In this document: piece after piece, positions 1 to 9,394 of the stretch | How positions within the stretch are numbered: position 1 is the first letter of the stretch | How the letters are laid out: each line of letters begins with the position of its first letter | Assembly: GCA_964512955.1 (NCBI GenBank) | Contig: CAZEKX010000066.1 | Location: 1-10,404 of the forward strand | DNA: 10,404 nt | DNA from: HGM04593 sp964512955 | GTDB lineage: Bacteria; Bacteroidota; Bacteroidia; Bacteroidales; Bacteroidaceae | Direction: 5' to 3' | Made by a program: the position numbers and the translations under genes | The notes under the pieces: model-generated | Database searches by the model: none | What the model was told of the DNA's origin: nothing | The model's input: only the letters and a program-made list of their open reading frames with translations

Positions 1-1718
1 TTGTATGCATATATAGAATCGCGATGTTCACTTAGTGTAAGTCCGAATGCTCTGCGTAGGTTGTAGGGGACAAACGAACTCTCGCCACCCGATTTGGGAA
101 GGTTACCTTCGTTTGCCGACAACATAATTATATTCTTAAAATCGAGGTTACGTGTTTCCAATAATCCCATTATCTGCATACCCACTACCGGCTCTCCATG
201 GAAAGGCATACTTTGCAACGATAATGCTCTCATAAACAGGTTGCCTATTGTTGCCGGATGCATTGTAATATCGCTGCTTTCAACTATTGTAACAAAACGT
301 TGTGTTAGGGTAAATGTCTTCAGTAGTGCCTCGCAGAATAGTTGTTCGTATATATCTTCTTCGCGGTCGTTAGTTCCTGTAATACCCTGTGCGATACTAT
401 ACACAATATTACCTAATGATGCAAACCACATGCTGTTGTCGGTACGACGTGTGAATATCTGCTCTAATAGTTCGTCGCCTTGAAACAGTTCATTGTCGGG
501 GAAGAAGCAACGCTCTTCCATAATCTTTTTATCAATCTCTTTTGCTTTTGTGGAGCATTGCATTATGTAAGGATGTGTCAACAGGTTGTGCACAGCCTCT
601 AATGTGAATGTCGAATGTTCATCGTCGAATCCTCTTGTTTGCAAGTCAACGAGCATACGCATTAGACTGAATACCGGAGTATGGGATATTGGATACCCCA
701 TAGTAACATTAATATTCTTAATGTCGTTGGGTATTGTGTGTAAAACACTCTCCAGCATAGTCTCGTCGCACAATACAATTGCCGTTTCAATCTCATTCTC
801 TCCCATTATTGTTTTTAACTTGTCGGGAATATGTCTGGATTGTATGCAATCGGTAGCAGTAGAGATAATCTCTATATGTTTCTCTTGTGTAAGGTTGTCG
901 AACGAAACGTCGGACAGAGCATTGGGAAACCGTTTTAGGTTGCGACGCATAAAGTGCCCTGCTTCGTGGTATGGGGAAACTATATATGAATTGTCATAAT
1001 CCCAATAGAAAAGTGCTTGGTCTCGCTCCTTCAGAGTGTCAAACAGTTTACATTCAACACTGTTTAGAGCATTGAATCCCACAAATATATATTTTTTATA
1101 TGGAAACAATTGTGTATCGAGTTTCTCTATAGCATCGCGGTACAGCAGTCCTTCGTAAGCAATATTCTCATTGCGCAGTGTGCTTCTGAATTCATGGTAA
1201 ATATTTCCTATCACCTGCCAGATGTTTAAGAAACGCTCCTTTATTTTGCTATCATCCTCCTTCTTGAAATTAATGAAGAACTGCGATATTGCTTCGCGCT
1301 GTTCGTCGTTCAGAACATCACTACCATTACCAAATGCTTGCAGGTCCTTAAGGTTTGCAAATAACCTGTCGGCATCGGCAAGGTTCTTGTCAATGTCATC
1401 AAAATCTTTTATCATCAGTTCCCCCCAATGGTAAAAGTGGTCTATGCTCTCCTCACTTTTTGTATATTTACAGTAAATGTTGTACAATTTGCCGACAAGC
1501 AGTATCGAGTCGCCTTTTATGGCAGTACTGCATTGTTCAAACATCTCACTTATTGTAATATATTTAGGGCTCCACATTGGGCGGTTACTATTCAGTAACA
1601 GATACTTGTTAAAGAATAATCCTGCACGTTTGTTTGGGAATACAATAGCAATATCCGATAAGTCCCCATTGAACTTATTATATATATCGTTGGCTACTAA
1701 TTGCAGAAAAGGTGTCAT
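1..1718 (-). CDS. addB: AddB-like helicase-exonuclease subunit, C-terminal part outside the window
   Basis: This is the non-motor subunit of the AddAB complex, which resects double-strand DNA ends in the cytoplasm before RecA-dependent repair. The frame is open from ATG at 1718-1716 to the window edge (572 codons). The N-terminus has an SF1-like core strand, IVFPNKRAGLFF at about residues 25-36, but no GxGKT Walker A. FVGFNAL (about 212-218) starts a central helicase-like segment. IIMLSANEGNLP (530-541), followed by LRRAFGLT (554-561), matches the AddB/RecC-type inactive helicase signature. The C-terminal PD-(D/E)XK nuclease and any iron-sulphur cysteines expected for the family lie beyond the edge. 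The start is 3 bp after the addA stop, so the two are very likely co-transcribed. Family assignment is firm; nuclease activity cannot be judged here. Confidence 0.9.
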   Translation of the reverse strand, partial: MTPFLQLVANDIYNKFNGDLSDIAIVFPNKRAGLFFNKYLLLNSNRPMWSPKYITISEMFEQCSTAIKGDSILLVGKLYNIYCKYTKSEESIDHFYHWGELMIKDFDDIDKNLADADRLFANLKDLQAFGNGSDVLNDEQREAISQFFINFKKEDDSKIKERFLNIWQVIGNIYHEFRSTLRNENIAYEGLLYRDAIEKLDTQLFPYKKYIFVGFNALNSVECKLFDTLKERDQALFYWDYDNSYIVSPYHEAGHFMRRNLKRFPNALSDVSFDNLTQEKHIEIISTATDCIQSRHIPDKLKTIMGENEIETAIVLCDETMLESVLHTIPNDIKNINVTMGYPISHTPVFSLMRMLVDLQTRGFDDEHSTFTLEAVHNLLTHPYIMQCSTKAKEIDKKIMEERCFFPDNELFQGDELLEQIFTRRTDNSMWFASLGNIVYSIAQGITGTNDREEDIYEQLFCEALLKTFTLTQRFVTIVESSDITMHPATIGNLFMRALSLQSMPFHGEPVVGMQIMGLLETRNLDFKNIIMLSANEGNLPKSGGESSFVPYNLRRAFGLTLSEHRDSIYAY

Positions 1719-1721
1719 CTC

Positions 1722-4700
1722 TTATACTATTTTGTTTGTATATACATACCAGATGTATCCTGTTACATTCTCATAACCCATCTCTTTTAGAATGGATTTA
1801 TATTTCTCTATCTGTGTAGTGTAATCATCTTTATGTTTACCAAATTTGAAATCTACCACAATCGCATTCTTTCCATCGGTCATAACGCGGTCTGGTCTGC
1901 AATGTTTGAACTCATTATCCTCTTTATATAGTATTGAACATTCGTTAAACAACTTGTACTTGCCCGAAAACCATTCCGATGCTTGCGGATTAGATAATGC
2001 ACGTTCAATAAGTCTCTTTATGTTGTTGTACTCCTTTTCACTGCCTATGAGCCCCTCTAACTGTAGTTTTTTTAGTTCCTGCTCAAGGTTTTCGCCGGTC
2101 TCTAATTTCGATAAGAGTTCGTGTAGTAAAACTCCCGACATCTGATACTCCAGTTGTTCCTCTTCTGCTTTGTTTCGTGCAAGGAATCGTGTCAGGTTAT
2201 TCGACCTGCGGAACGGTATATGATTCTCGTATGATATGAACGATTGTTCCTTTTCTTGCGGTATCTGTGTAAAAGGATTATCACTCTCTCTGCTTTTCTC
2301 TATGCCGGGCATAATATCTCCATAGGTCAGTATGCCTTTTTCTTCATCCGCAACAATACCGTCGAATCTCATCTCTTCTATTATTCTTTTCAAGTGGTGT
2401 CCCACAGTATCCTTTTGTGCATTAGCATCCGAAAATATAAACAAGTTTTTCTTTGCTCGTGTAAATGCCACATACATAAGATTCATATTATCCACCAATT
2501 GAAACAGGTATTCGTGGTTAAATTCTGTTTTGTATACAGAGTTCTGCATCTTGCTGACAAACTCAATCGGTAAAAGGTCTAAATTATTAAATGGAGACTC
2601 TTTTGGATGGCACCATATTAAATTCTCTTTGTATGGCGAGTGCATTTCACCGGTCAGTTTCCAAGTACATAATGGAACAATTACAGTATGAAACTCCAGA
2701 CCTTTCGATTTGTGTATTGTCATCATTCTTACACTGTTTGTCTCTCCGGCAGGAATAGTCTGTTTTGCCAACTCTTCGTCCCACACTTGCAGGAATGCAG
2801 TTAATTGAGGTGCGCCACCGTTAAGATATTGCGACGTGTTGTCCAAAAATGAGTATAGAAAAGCCTCTTCGCCTTGCATACTGTTCAGTTCGAACAGCAC
2901 TATCAATTGCTCTATCAATTCATATATAGGCATCTCGCGTAATCTCTCTCTCTTTTTTAGAAAATCGCAAGGTAGCAATGCCGTCAAATCTCTGTTGCCC
3001 GATAGCGATTGTGGGTCTGTTGCTATATGCTTTGTCTCATTAAGATATAACATCAGCAGATGAATAAGATTAATTCTGTCTTCGGGCATAACAATGTGGC
3101 GTATTGCGGCAATAATAATATTTACAGCCGGCGAGGAGGATAATTTGTATGCATCGTCGGATATAATGCTGAAATTGTACCCCTTAAAAGTTTCATTGAA
3201 GTGGCGGGCTATTTCGGGCATATAGCGGTTCTTGCGTACCAAAATAGTAATATCCTTTGGCTTTACTCCTTTTTCCAATAACAGTAAACGCAATGTCTCC
3301 ATGAGTTGGGTATATGCCACTTCCTCGAACTTTTTGCCCTCCTCTTTAAGTAATCTTATCTCGGCATATCCACAATTGGGTTTGTTGTCGGGAATACTTT
3401 GTCTTACTCCTGCGTATGCCTTGGAGAAGTCTTTAATTCTATTCTCCAACTTATCGGAATATGATTTCTCAATTATCTCTCTCGATTTCTCGAAGAAGTT
3501 ATTGTTGAACTCCACAATACGCCTTTCGCTTCGGTAGTTCATTGTCTCTCCGCAACCATTTTTGTCGGTATTGCCGGTATCATATTTTGCAATTGTCCCT
3601 TCGGGAAACTCATCCTCTATATGGTTCAGAATATTCCAGTCGCTGTTTCGCCAACGATATATCGATTGCTTAACATCACCCACAATCAGGTTCTTTGTAC
3701 CGTGAGCCATAACCTCTTGCAACAGAACTTTGAAACATAACCACTGCAACTTCGATGTATCTTGAAATTCATCTATAAAAATATGACTTATTTCACTACC
3801 TATTTTTTCGAATATAAATGTTGTGCTGTTCTCAATCATTTTGCTCAGCAGGTGAGTGGTCTGTGCCAGCAGAAAACGGTTTTCGCGGTTGTTCTCCTCT
3901 TGTAACTGTTTGCCAATGCTGTCGAGCAATCGTAATTGATGAAACCTTGTCAGCGAAAGAGTACAACTGTTATATACTAGAGAATCCCTTTCGTAATTGT
4001 TACAATACTCCTGAATAAGCAATGCAATCTCGTTACATTTCTCTATTGACAACCTCCCCGAAATTTTTGTAGGGTCTTTTATGCACATCATAGCCGAACC
4101 TTTCGGAGTTATTTCGGGGAATGTGCCATCCTGCAGTTTCTTAAAGAAACTATATATCCCCTTTTTCTTCATGTAGAAATCCTCTTCGGTAAGGTATGCT
4201 TCATCGGCTATTTCAAAAAAACGGTTTCCAAGAGATTTAATTCTTGCGATAATCTCTTTTTCTATACCTCGTAATATCTTTCTGTATTCTGCAAGCAGGG
4301 CACCGTTCTCTTTTTTAATCTGCTCCCTCAGGTTCTCGCTACGTTCCTGGTATTCCTCTTTCAGTATATTTTCGGCAAACTTCTTTATCGAGTTGCGTAC
4401 CTTCCAATCCTTGTCATCTTCCAAATGTTCCTCGATATATTCCACTAACCATCCCATCTGTTCGCTTGTGGGCTTCAGTTGCCTTATCAGCAGGTCTGTG
4501 GCATCGTTCAGTAATTTGGTTCCATTCATGGATATCTCCATGTCGCTGCTCAGTTCCAACTCCTTTGCCAACCCGCGCAGAACCGTCTGGAAGAATGCAT
4601 CTATCGTCTGTATACGAAAATGGCTGTAATCGTGCAGAATCATCTCCAATGCAGTATCTGCACGTCTCATTATCTCCTCTTTAGAACGGCTTGGAAACGA

Positions 4701-4934
4701 TTCAATCAATTTTGTCATGTAGTCGTTCGACGAGGGTAGGGCATTGGCAATTCCGTATAACGTACTCATTATACGCTCTTTCATTTCGCCTGTAGCCTTG
4801 TTTGTAAAAGTTACAGCAAGTATATGCCTGTAAACTTCGGGGTTTACGATAAGCAGTTTTATATACTCCAATGCAAGGGTAAATGTCTTACCCGACCCTG
4901 CCGATGCTCTATAAACATATAATGTCTTGCTCAT
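1722..4934 (-). CDS. addA: AddA-like UvrD/RecB-family helicase-nuclease (ATP-dependent DNA end resection)
   Basis: This 1070-residue protein is the motor and nuclease subunit of AddAB; it unwinds and cuts DNA from double-strand ends. All superfamily 1A helicase motifs are visible: Walker A ASAGSGKT (10-17), Ia AVTFTNKAT (40-48), II IFIDEFQDTS (385-394), III GDVKQSIYRWR (419-429), IV NYRSERR (466-472), V MTIHKSKGLEF (738-748) and VI YVAFTRAKKNL (821-831). The C-terminus holds an intact RecB-type PD-(D/E)XK nuclease: GVLLHELL with His938, RPDRV with Asp1015, VVDFKFG with Asp1028 and Lys1030, and QIEKY at 1041-1045. It is somewhat shorter than Bacillus subtilis AddA (about 1230 residues). The start lies 2 bp after the sbcC stop and places Walker A ten residues in, as usual. 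RecB is the alternative name, but the adjacent AddB-like gene and absence of a recD favour AddA. Confidence 0.95.
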   Translation of the reverse strand: MSKTLYVYRASAGSGKTFTLALEYIKLLIVNPEVYRHILAVTFTNKATGEMKERIMSTLYGIANALPSSNDYMTKLIESFPSRSKEEIMRRADTALEMILHDYSHFRIQTIDAFFQTVLRGLAKELELSSDMEISMNGTKLLNDATDLLIRQLKPTSEQMGWLVEYIEEHLEDDKDWKVRNSIKKFAENILKEEYQERSENLREQIKKENGALLAEYRKILRGIEKEIIARIKSLGNRFFEIADEAYLTEEDFYMKKKGIYSFFKKLQDGTFPEITPKGSAMMCIKDPTKISGRLSIEKCNEIALLIQEYCNNYERDSLVYNSCTLSLTRFHQLRLLDSIGKQLQEENNRENRFLLAQTTHLLSKMIENSTTFIFEKIGSEISHIFIDEFQDTSKLQWLCFKVLLQEVMAHGTKNLIVGDVKQSIYRWRNSDWNILNHIEDEFPEGTIAKYDTGNTDKNGCGETMNYRSERRIVEFNNNFFEKSREIIEKSYSDKLENRIKDFSKAYAGVRQSIPDNKPNCGYAEIRLLKEEGKKFEEVAYTQLMETLRLLLLEKGVKPKDITILVRKNRYMPEIARHFNETFKGYNFSIISDDAYKLSSSPAVNIIIAAIRHIVMPEDRINLIHLLMLYLNETKHIATDPQSLSGNRDLTALLPCDFLKKRERLREMPIYELIEQLIVLFELNSMQGEEAFLYSFLDNTSQYLNGGAPQLTAFLQVWDEELAKQTIPAGETNSVRMMTIHKSKGLEFHTVIVPLCTWKLTGEMHSPYKENLIWCHPKESPFNNLDLLPIEFVSKMQNSVYKTEFNHEYLFQLVDNMNLMYVAFTRAKKNLFIFSDANAQKDTVGHHLKRIIEEMRFDGIVADEEKGILTYGDIMPGIEKSRESDNPFTQIPQEKEQSFISYENHIPFRRSNNLTRFLARNKAEEEQLEYQMSGVLLHELLSKLETGENLEQELKKLQLEGLIGSEKEYNNIKRLIERALSNPQASEWFSGKYKLFNECSILYKEDNEFKHCRPDRVMTDGKNAIVVDFKFGKHKDDYTTQIEKYKSILKEMGYENVTGYIWYVYTNKIV

Positions 4935-4936
4935 GA

Positions 4937-7900
4937 TTAAAATCTTTTTACAACTCCCACTTCACTCTTTCCGGGTGTTATTCTTTTAACCTCAATTTGT
5001 ATAGGTATACGTTCTATCATTTCACTAAGGTGAGATATTACTCCTATTTTTCTTCCCTGATTCTGCAATCTCTCCAATGCGTCCATGGCAATACGCAATG
5101 TTTCGCTATCGAGAGAACCGAATCCCTCGTCAATAAACAGAGTCTCAATATTCATATTGTTAGACGATAACGATGATAGTGCCAAAGCCAAGGCAAGTGA
5201 AACAAGGAACGATTCACCTCCCGACAAGGTGTGTACCGAACGTTCTTCGGACAACATATCCATATCTATAACCTTTATGGAGAGTGTTGCCGATGAAACT
5301 CTTGCAAGTTTATATCTGTGCGATATCTCTTTCAAGTGTATATTGGCATATTTCAATAGAATGTCTAATGTGTAACCCTGCGCCAGCAGTTTGAACTTCG
5401 CACCATCTGCCGACCCTAACAGGTCATTCAGTTTTTTCCAGTTCAAAGCCTTTTCACTCTTTGCCTTATGCTCCTCCAATAACGATGCGGTACGTTCTCT
5501 GTTTGCCTTGTCATTCTTTAGTAGCAGAGTAATCTCTGTTATGCGTTCCTCTCGTTGGGCTTTCTCCTTTTTTGTTGTATGCAATGCATCAATCAATTCC
5601 GTTTGGCTCTCTTCGGACAGTGGTCGTTCATCTGCTCTGTTGTGCTCGTCTATATTACGTTTTCTCTCGTTGAACGTTGCCACAGCCTTTGCTTCGTTTG
5701 TTCTCAGAATGTTTTGTTGTTCACGTAACTGCAATATTGTTGCCGGTGGTATTGTTGCCAAAGCATGTAACTCCTCGAGTGTAAGAGTATCGGTGCGACT
5801 TAACAGAAACTCCTCAATCTCTTTCTTCTTCTGCTTAAATTCCCGGTCAAGTTCTTTTGCTGTTTCACATGCACGCGCCAGTAATCCTCTCTGTTTTTCG
5901 CACGCAACCAACAACTCGTTTCGTTTTTCGGTAGCAAGAACAACCTTGTTGTTCACTTCGGTTATCTCCCTCTTCAAACGCTCTTCCATCTGTTCGGCTG
6001 AATGCTCCTTGCCTACAATAGAGTGCAGTTTCTCAATCTCAATATCTAACTCTCTTTTTCGCGTCTCGTATCGTTGGTTTTTCTCCTTCAGTTGTTCCTG
6101 CAATTCTTTCTCTCTTTCACTTGTCGAGGCAAGGTTGCTCTCTGCAACCGCAATATGCTCCTTAAGTGTTGTCTCCTTCTCTTTATTGTTTTGCCACTCA
6201 TTGGCAATCTCCTTCAAATTATCGGCAAAACCATTGTCGTTTATCAGTTCCTCGGCATTGTCAAAAAAGTTAAGCAACTCTTTCGTTCTGTCGAGTCTCT
6301 CGTTACGGTGTGTGGTATAACTTGCTATAGAACCGCCTAATAACATTATTTCGTTTTGGTTGCTCTCAATGCTTTTTGTAAGGTGTGCAATATTCTCTTC
6401 AACCTGCTGTTTGGCTTTTGCCAGTTCCGCCTCTTGCAAAGTATTTATACTGCTTTTCGTAGTTACATGGTGGCAACTGCCACATACCGGACAAGGTTCA
6501 CCCTCCACAAGTCTGTTGCGCAGTGTAGCAATCTCGGTAGAAAGAGTACTGTTAAGTTGCTCTGCAATCTTTTTCTCCTCATCCAAAAGTGCCGTTTGTT
6601 GTCTCTGTAGATTCTCTGCTCCTGTAAGCAACTCCCTCTTTTTTGTAATTTGCTGTTCAGCCTCCTTAATATCGTTTATGTTTGCAATAATAATATCGGC
6701 TTTGGGCACAATTTTTTCGTATATCCTGTATGTATCGAACCACAATGCTATCCCCTGCAGATTTTTTCTGCTAGTTTCAATATACTCTTTTAAATAATTA
6801 ATATTTTTCTTCTCAGTGCAATGCAGTTGTTCAATACTCTTAATCTCCTGTATGCTCTCTTGTATACTTTTTTGCAGGTTTCTGTTGGCAGCCTCTATCT
6901 TCAAAGCCTCTTTTATTAGCGGCGATGCATTGTTCCATTCATCGTTGCACTTTGTCTGTTGTTTCAAACAAAGTTCAAGGCTGCTCTCTGCTTGTACAAG
7001 AGTTTTTTCCACCTCTTTAATTTGTACTTTGCATCTCTCTCTCTCCTCTTCGTTGTTTTTAATGTTACGTTTGCATGTTAGAATCTCAACGTAAGTATCC
7101 CTAATACCTTGTACACTGTCAATACGCTCCAATCTCTCTCTCTCAGGGAGTGCCTGTTGTAGCGCTTCGTGGCATCTTTCAACCTCTTTCTCGGCACTTT
7201 GTAACTCCTTTTGCAGTTGCGTATATCGCTCAAACCAATTTATCTTCTTCTCAAGAATCTTTATTCTCGTTTCCGAGTTTTTATTTTCTTGTAGCAGATA
7301 TTCATTCTCCTCCTTAATCTCTTTCTCCCGCTCTTCACCCAACAACTCAATCTCATCTATTCTTTCCTGTATAAGTTTAAGTTCTTCTTCGGCATATTTT
7401 TTCTTCTCATATATACGCATCGAAATCTCGCTGTATATCTCAGTACCCGTCAGTTTCTCTAATATTTCGGCTTTGTCGTGCGATGTACCCTTTAGAAATG
7501 TCGCAAACTCACCCTGAGCAAGCATAACGGCACGTGTGAACTGCTCGTATGTCAAACCAATAAGTTCACTGATCTTTTTCAGAGTCTCCGTTTTTCCACC
7601 GGCAATAGGCATATTGTCGCTTATGCAGAACAGTGTACATGAATCATCTTTTATAGTACCGTTCGGCTTGTGATATGCTCTGTATACACTCCAATTGGCA
7701 CGATACTCCTTGCCATCTGTTGCCCTAAATTCAACCTCGGCAAATCCTTCCGAAGCCCCTCTGCGCAGAATGTTACGTGGGTCATTTTCCTTTATCGGTT
7801 TACCACCAATATCGTCTATGTCGGCAGGTTTGCTTATCTTGTATGTTCGTGGCGATTTATTGAACAGTGCAATACATATAGCATCGAGCAGGGTCGATTT

Positions 7901-8026
7901 ACCCGAACCCGTACAACCTGTAATGGCAAATATTCCTGTGGAACATAGTGGTTCACTACGAAAGTCTATGTAAAATTCACTTTCAAGCGATGCAAGGTTC
8001 TTTCCTCTTATGGCAAGTATCTTCAT
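4937..8026 (-). CDS. sbcC: SbcC, Rad50-like ATPase of the SbcCD nuclease complex
   Basis: SbcC is the SMC/Rad50-type ATPase that, with SbcD, binds and cleaves hairpins, cruciforms and protein-blocked DNA ends. The 1029 residues are close to the E. coli length (1048). The N-terminal ABC half has Walker A GCTGSGKS (37-44) and the Q-loop in MLAQGEF (Gln171). A long Glu/Lys/Arg-rich coiled coil runs from about 200 to 890 and is broken by the zinc hook CPVC (512-515), preceded by EGE, almost midway as expected for a folded-back arm. The C-terminal half has the signature LSGGE (934-938), Walker B TLFIDE (962-967), D-loop GSLD (970-973) and switch His999. All catalytic elements are intact. Its ATG overlaps the sbcD stop by 4 bp, typical of translationally coupled sbcDC pairs, and addA follows 2 bp after its stop. 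Confidence 0.97.
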   Translation of the reverse strand: MKILAIRGKNLASLESEFYIDFRSEPLCSTGIFAITGCTGSGKSTLLDAICIALFNKSPRTYKISKPADIDDIGGKPIKENDPRNILRRGASEGFAEVEFRATDGKEYRANWSVYRAYHKPNGTIKDDSCTLFCISDNMPIAGGKTETLKKISELIGLTYEQFTRAVMLAQGEFATFLKGTSHDKAEILEKLTGTEIYSEISMRIYEKKKYAEEELKLIQERIDEIELLGEEREKEIKEENEYLLQENKNSETRIKILEKKINWFERYTQLQKELQSAEKEVERCHEALQQALPERERLERIDSVQGIRDTYVEILTCKRNIKNNEEERERCKVQIKEVEKTLVQAESSLELCLKQQTKCNDEWNNASPLIKEALKIEAANRNLQKSIQESIQEIKSIEQLHCTEKKNINYLKEYIETSRKNLQGIALWFDTYRIYEKIVPKADIIIANINDIKEAEQQITKKRELLTGAENLQRQQTALLDEEKKIAEQLNSTLSTEIATLRNRLVEGEPCPVCGSCHHVTTKSSINTLQEAELAKAKQQVEENIAHLTKSIESNQNEIMLLGGSIASYTTHRNERLDRTKELLNFFDNAEELINDNGFADNLKEIANEWQNNKEKETTLKEHIAVAESNLASTSEREKELQEQLKEKNQRYETRKRELDIEIEKLHSIVGKEHSAEQMEERLKREITEVNNKVVLATEKRNELLVACEKQRGLLARACETAKELDREFKQKKKEIEEFLLSRTDTLTLEELHALATIPPATILQLREQQNILRTNEAKAVATFNERKRNIDEHNRADERPLSEESQTELIDALHTTKKEKAQREERITEITLLLKNDKANRERTASLLEEHKAKSEKALNWKKLNDLLGSADGAKFKLLAQGYTLDILLKYANIHLKEISHRYKLARVSSATLSIKVIDMDMLSEERSVHTLSGGESFLVSLALALALSSLSSNNMNIETLFIDEGFGSLDSETLRIAMDALERLQNQGRKIGVISHLSEMIERIPIQIEVKRITPGKSEVGVVKRF

Positions 8027-9225
8027 AGCATCTTCTCCTCCATAACCTCATTTATTACACAATTCAGTAATTCATCCATCTTTTGTGGAAACTCCTCTTG
8101 TCCATATTTTCTGCGGTAGATATCCTTCGCAAGTTCCAAAGGCTCAATTCTTTTCAGTTCGTCATATGTGGAAATGGAGTGTATCTTACTCTCCTTTTGT
8201 TCGGTAACAGCCTCAATGCGTGCTATCCTCACAGCACGACCCTCTAACGCCTCTTCTATCTGCTGACGCATGGTGGGTTCAGGCTCCGTAATCAATACAC
8301 GTATCTCCAAATAAGGAGCATTATCATCGGCTTTCCCTTGTGGTAAATTTCTCAGTTCCTCAATAACCTGTGAAATAGGTAATGGTGTATTCGGTATACT
8401 CTGTAACTTTACCGGAGCATCAAACTCAATCCTTTCAATCCTGGAATCCTCATCACTTAAAGAGATAAAAGTTATCCCTTGTTTGTTGTTACGCTCTGCA
8501 AAGGACATGGGCAGTGGAGCACCTGCATAGCACACATTCTCTCGTCCTGCCACACGTTGGGCTTTATGTAAATGTCCCAGTGCCGTATAAGCAATACCAT
8601 TGTCAAAGGTGTCGGCATCCACACAATCCAATCCACCAACTATTATGCGTTCCGAACGGTCGTCTACCGACAATACGCCACCGCCTGCATGCAGATGTCC
8701 CATTGCCACAACCTTGTCGAATCTCTCACTTGCCCTTTTATAAAGTTCAGAGTAGAACATTTTTACTCCTTCGTTGTGGTTGGCAGCAATAGGGTAGTCG
8801 CCATTGCGCAGATAGGGAACAGCAAGGCAACACATAGTATCATTTACAGGGATTATATAACGGTCGAAGTCAATCTCGCCCCCTTCGCCACGTTTAATCT
8901 CTCCACGTACATGAACATTAAAGTTTTCGAGCAGAGGGTTTGGAGCCTCCAAACGCGTTGCCGAATCATGATTACCGGCAATAATTATTATTTGCAGTGT
9001 CGGGTTCAGTGTAACAGCCCTGCGTATAAAATTATAGAATAGACGTTGTGCCACAGCCGAAGGGTTTGGACCATCGAACAGGTCGCCCGCAATGAGCAGG
9101 AGGTCGGTATTTCTCCTCTTAAGCAACTCACATAACCAATCGAGGAATTGGCAGTGTTCATTCGTTCTATCATATCCAAAAAAGGTCTGTCCCAAGTGCC
9201 AATCGGCAGTGTGTATAATATTCAT
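8023..9225 (-). CDS. sbcD: SbcD, Mre11-like nuclease of the SbcCD complex
   Basis: SbcD is the metallophosphoesterase-fold nuclease of SbcCD, giving manganese-dependent exonuclease and endonuclease cuts at DNA ends and hairpins. The 400 residues match the family length. Metal-binding motifs appear in order: ADWH (7-10; Asp8, His10), AGDLFDG (46-52; Asp48), GNHD (84-87), GHLHAGG (176-182) and GHLH (217-220). The C-terminal part (about 270-400) is the capping and SbcC-binding region. The start is chosen because MNIIHTADWHLG is the canonical SbcD N-terminus. It is the first gene of the tight minus-strand run and ends in an ATGA overlap with sbcC. No Shine-Dalgarno sequence is evident upstream, which is normal for Bacteroidetes. 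A terminator-like hairpin lies only about 37 bp before the start codon. Confidence 0.97.
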   Translation of the reverse strand: MNIIHTADWHLGQTFFGYDRTNEHCQFLDWLCELLKRRNTDLLLIAGDLFDGPNPSAVAQRLFYNFIRRAVTLNPTLQIIIIAGNHDSATRLEAPNPLLENFNVHVRGEIKRGEGGEIDFDRYIIPVNDTMCCLAVPYLRNGDYPIAANHNEGVKMFYSELYKRASERFDKVVAMGHLHAGGGVLSVDDRSERIIVGGLDCVDADTFDNGIAYTALGHLHKAQRVAGRENVCYAGAPLPMSFAERNNKQGITFISLSDEDSRIERIEFDAPVKLQSIPNTPLPISQVIEELRNLPQGKADDNAPYLEIRVLITEPEPTMRQQIEEALEGRAVRIARIEAVTEQKESKIHSISTYDELKRIEPLELAKDIYRRKYGQEEFPQKMDELLNCVINEVMEEKML

Positions 9226-9261
9226 CTCAACTCATCTATTGATTTGCTAAGTTAATAATAA

Positions 9262-9304
9262 AAAATGAATTATTAGAGGTTGTTATCCTTTAATAATTCA
9301 TTTT
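9262..9304 (-). terminator. AT-rich hairpin followed by a T-tract, after the PUR-family gene and before sbcD
   Basis: A perfect 14-bp inverted repeat (9262-9275 with 9291-9304, arm AAAATGAATTATTA) continues inward past one weak position (76/90) through AGG/CCT (9277-9279 with 9287-9289), leaving a 7-nt loop. Read on the minus strand, the 3' arm runs directly into TTTTTTATTATT (from the arm end), which is the layout of an intrinsic terminator. It probably ends transcription coming from the PUR-family gene at 9395-9754. On the plus strand the weak position becomes a G-U pair, so the structure could form in either transcript, but the T-tract favours the minus strand. The stem is AT-rich, so its efficiency is uncertain. 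Confidence 0.6.
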
Positions 9305-9334
9305 CGTTTGTACTTGCGTTATCAATTACAAACA

Positions 9335-9368
9335 TTTCCCGGAGTTTTTAAATACATCCTCCCGGAAA
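9335..9368. repeat. Imperfect GC-rich inverted repeat in the PUR gene - sbcD spacer
   Basis: TTTCCCGGAG (9335-9344) pairs with CTCCCGGAAA (9359-9368) except for one C/C mismatch, enclosing a 14-nt AT-rich loop. It lies 26 bp downstream of the stop of the PUR-family gene in that gene's direction of transcription. No long T-tract follows it on the minus strand, so it may be a 3'-UTR stabilising hairpin, a weak first terminator, or a protein-binding palindrome. The sequence alone does not decide between these. Confidence 0.4.
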
Positions 9369-9394
9369 CAGTTCGATTTATATCGTAAATATCC

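Noticed and set aside
94..999. Plus-strand frames of 129 and 137 codons
   Set aside because: They are antisense to an intact AddB-like reading frame with clear family motifs.
5391..6320. 309-codon open frame on the plus strand
   Set aside because: It is antisense to the sbcC coiled coil. Its Ser/Phe/Leu-rich low-complexity product is what the complement of Glu/Lys/Arg codons gives, and it has no promoter or recognisable domain.
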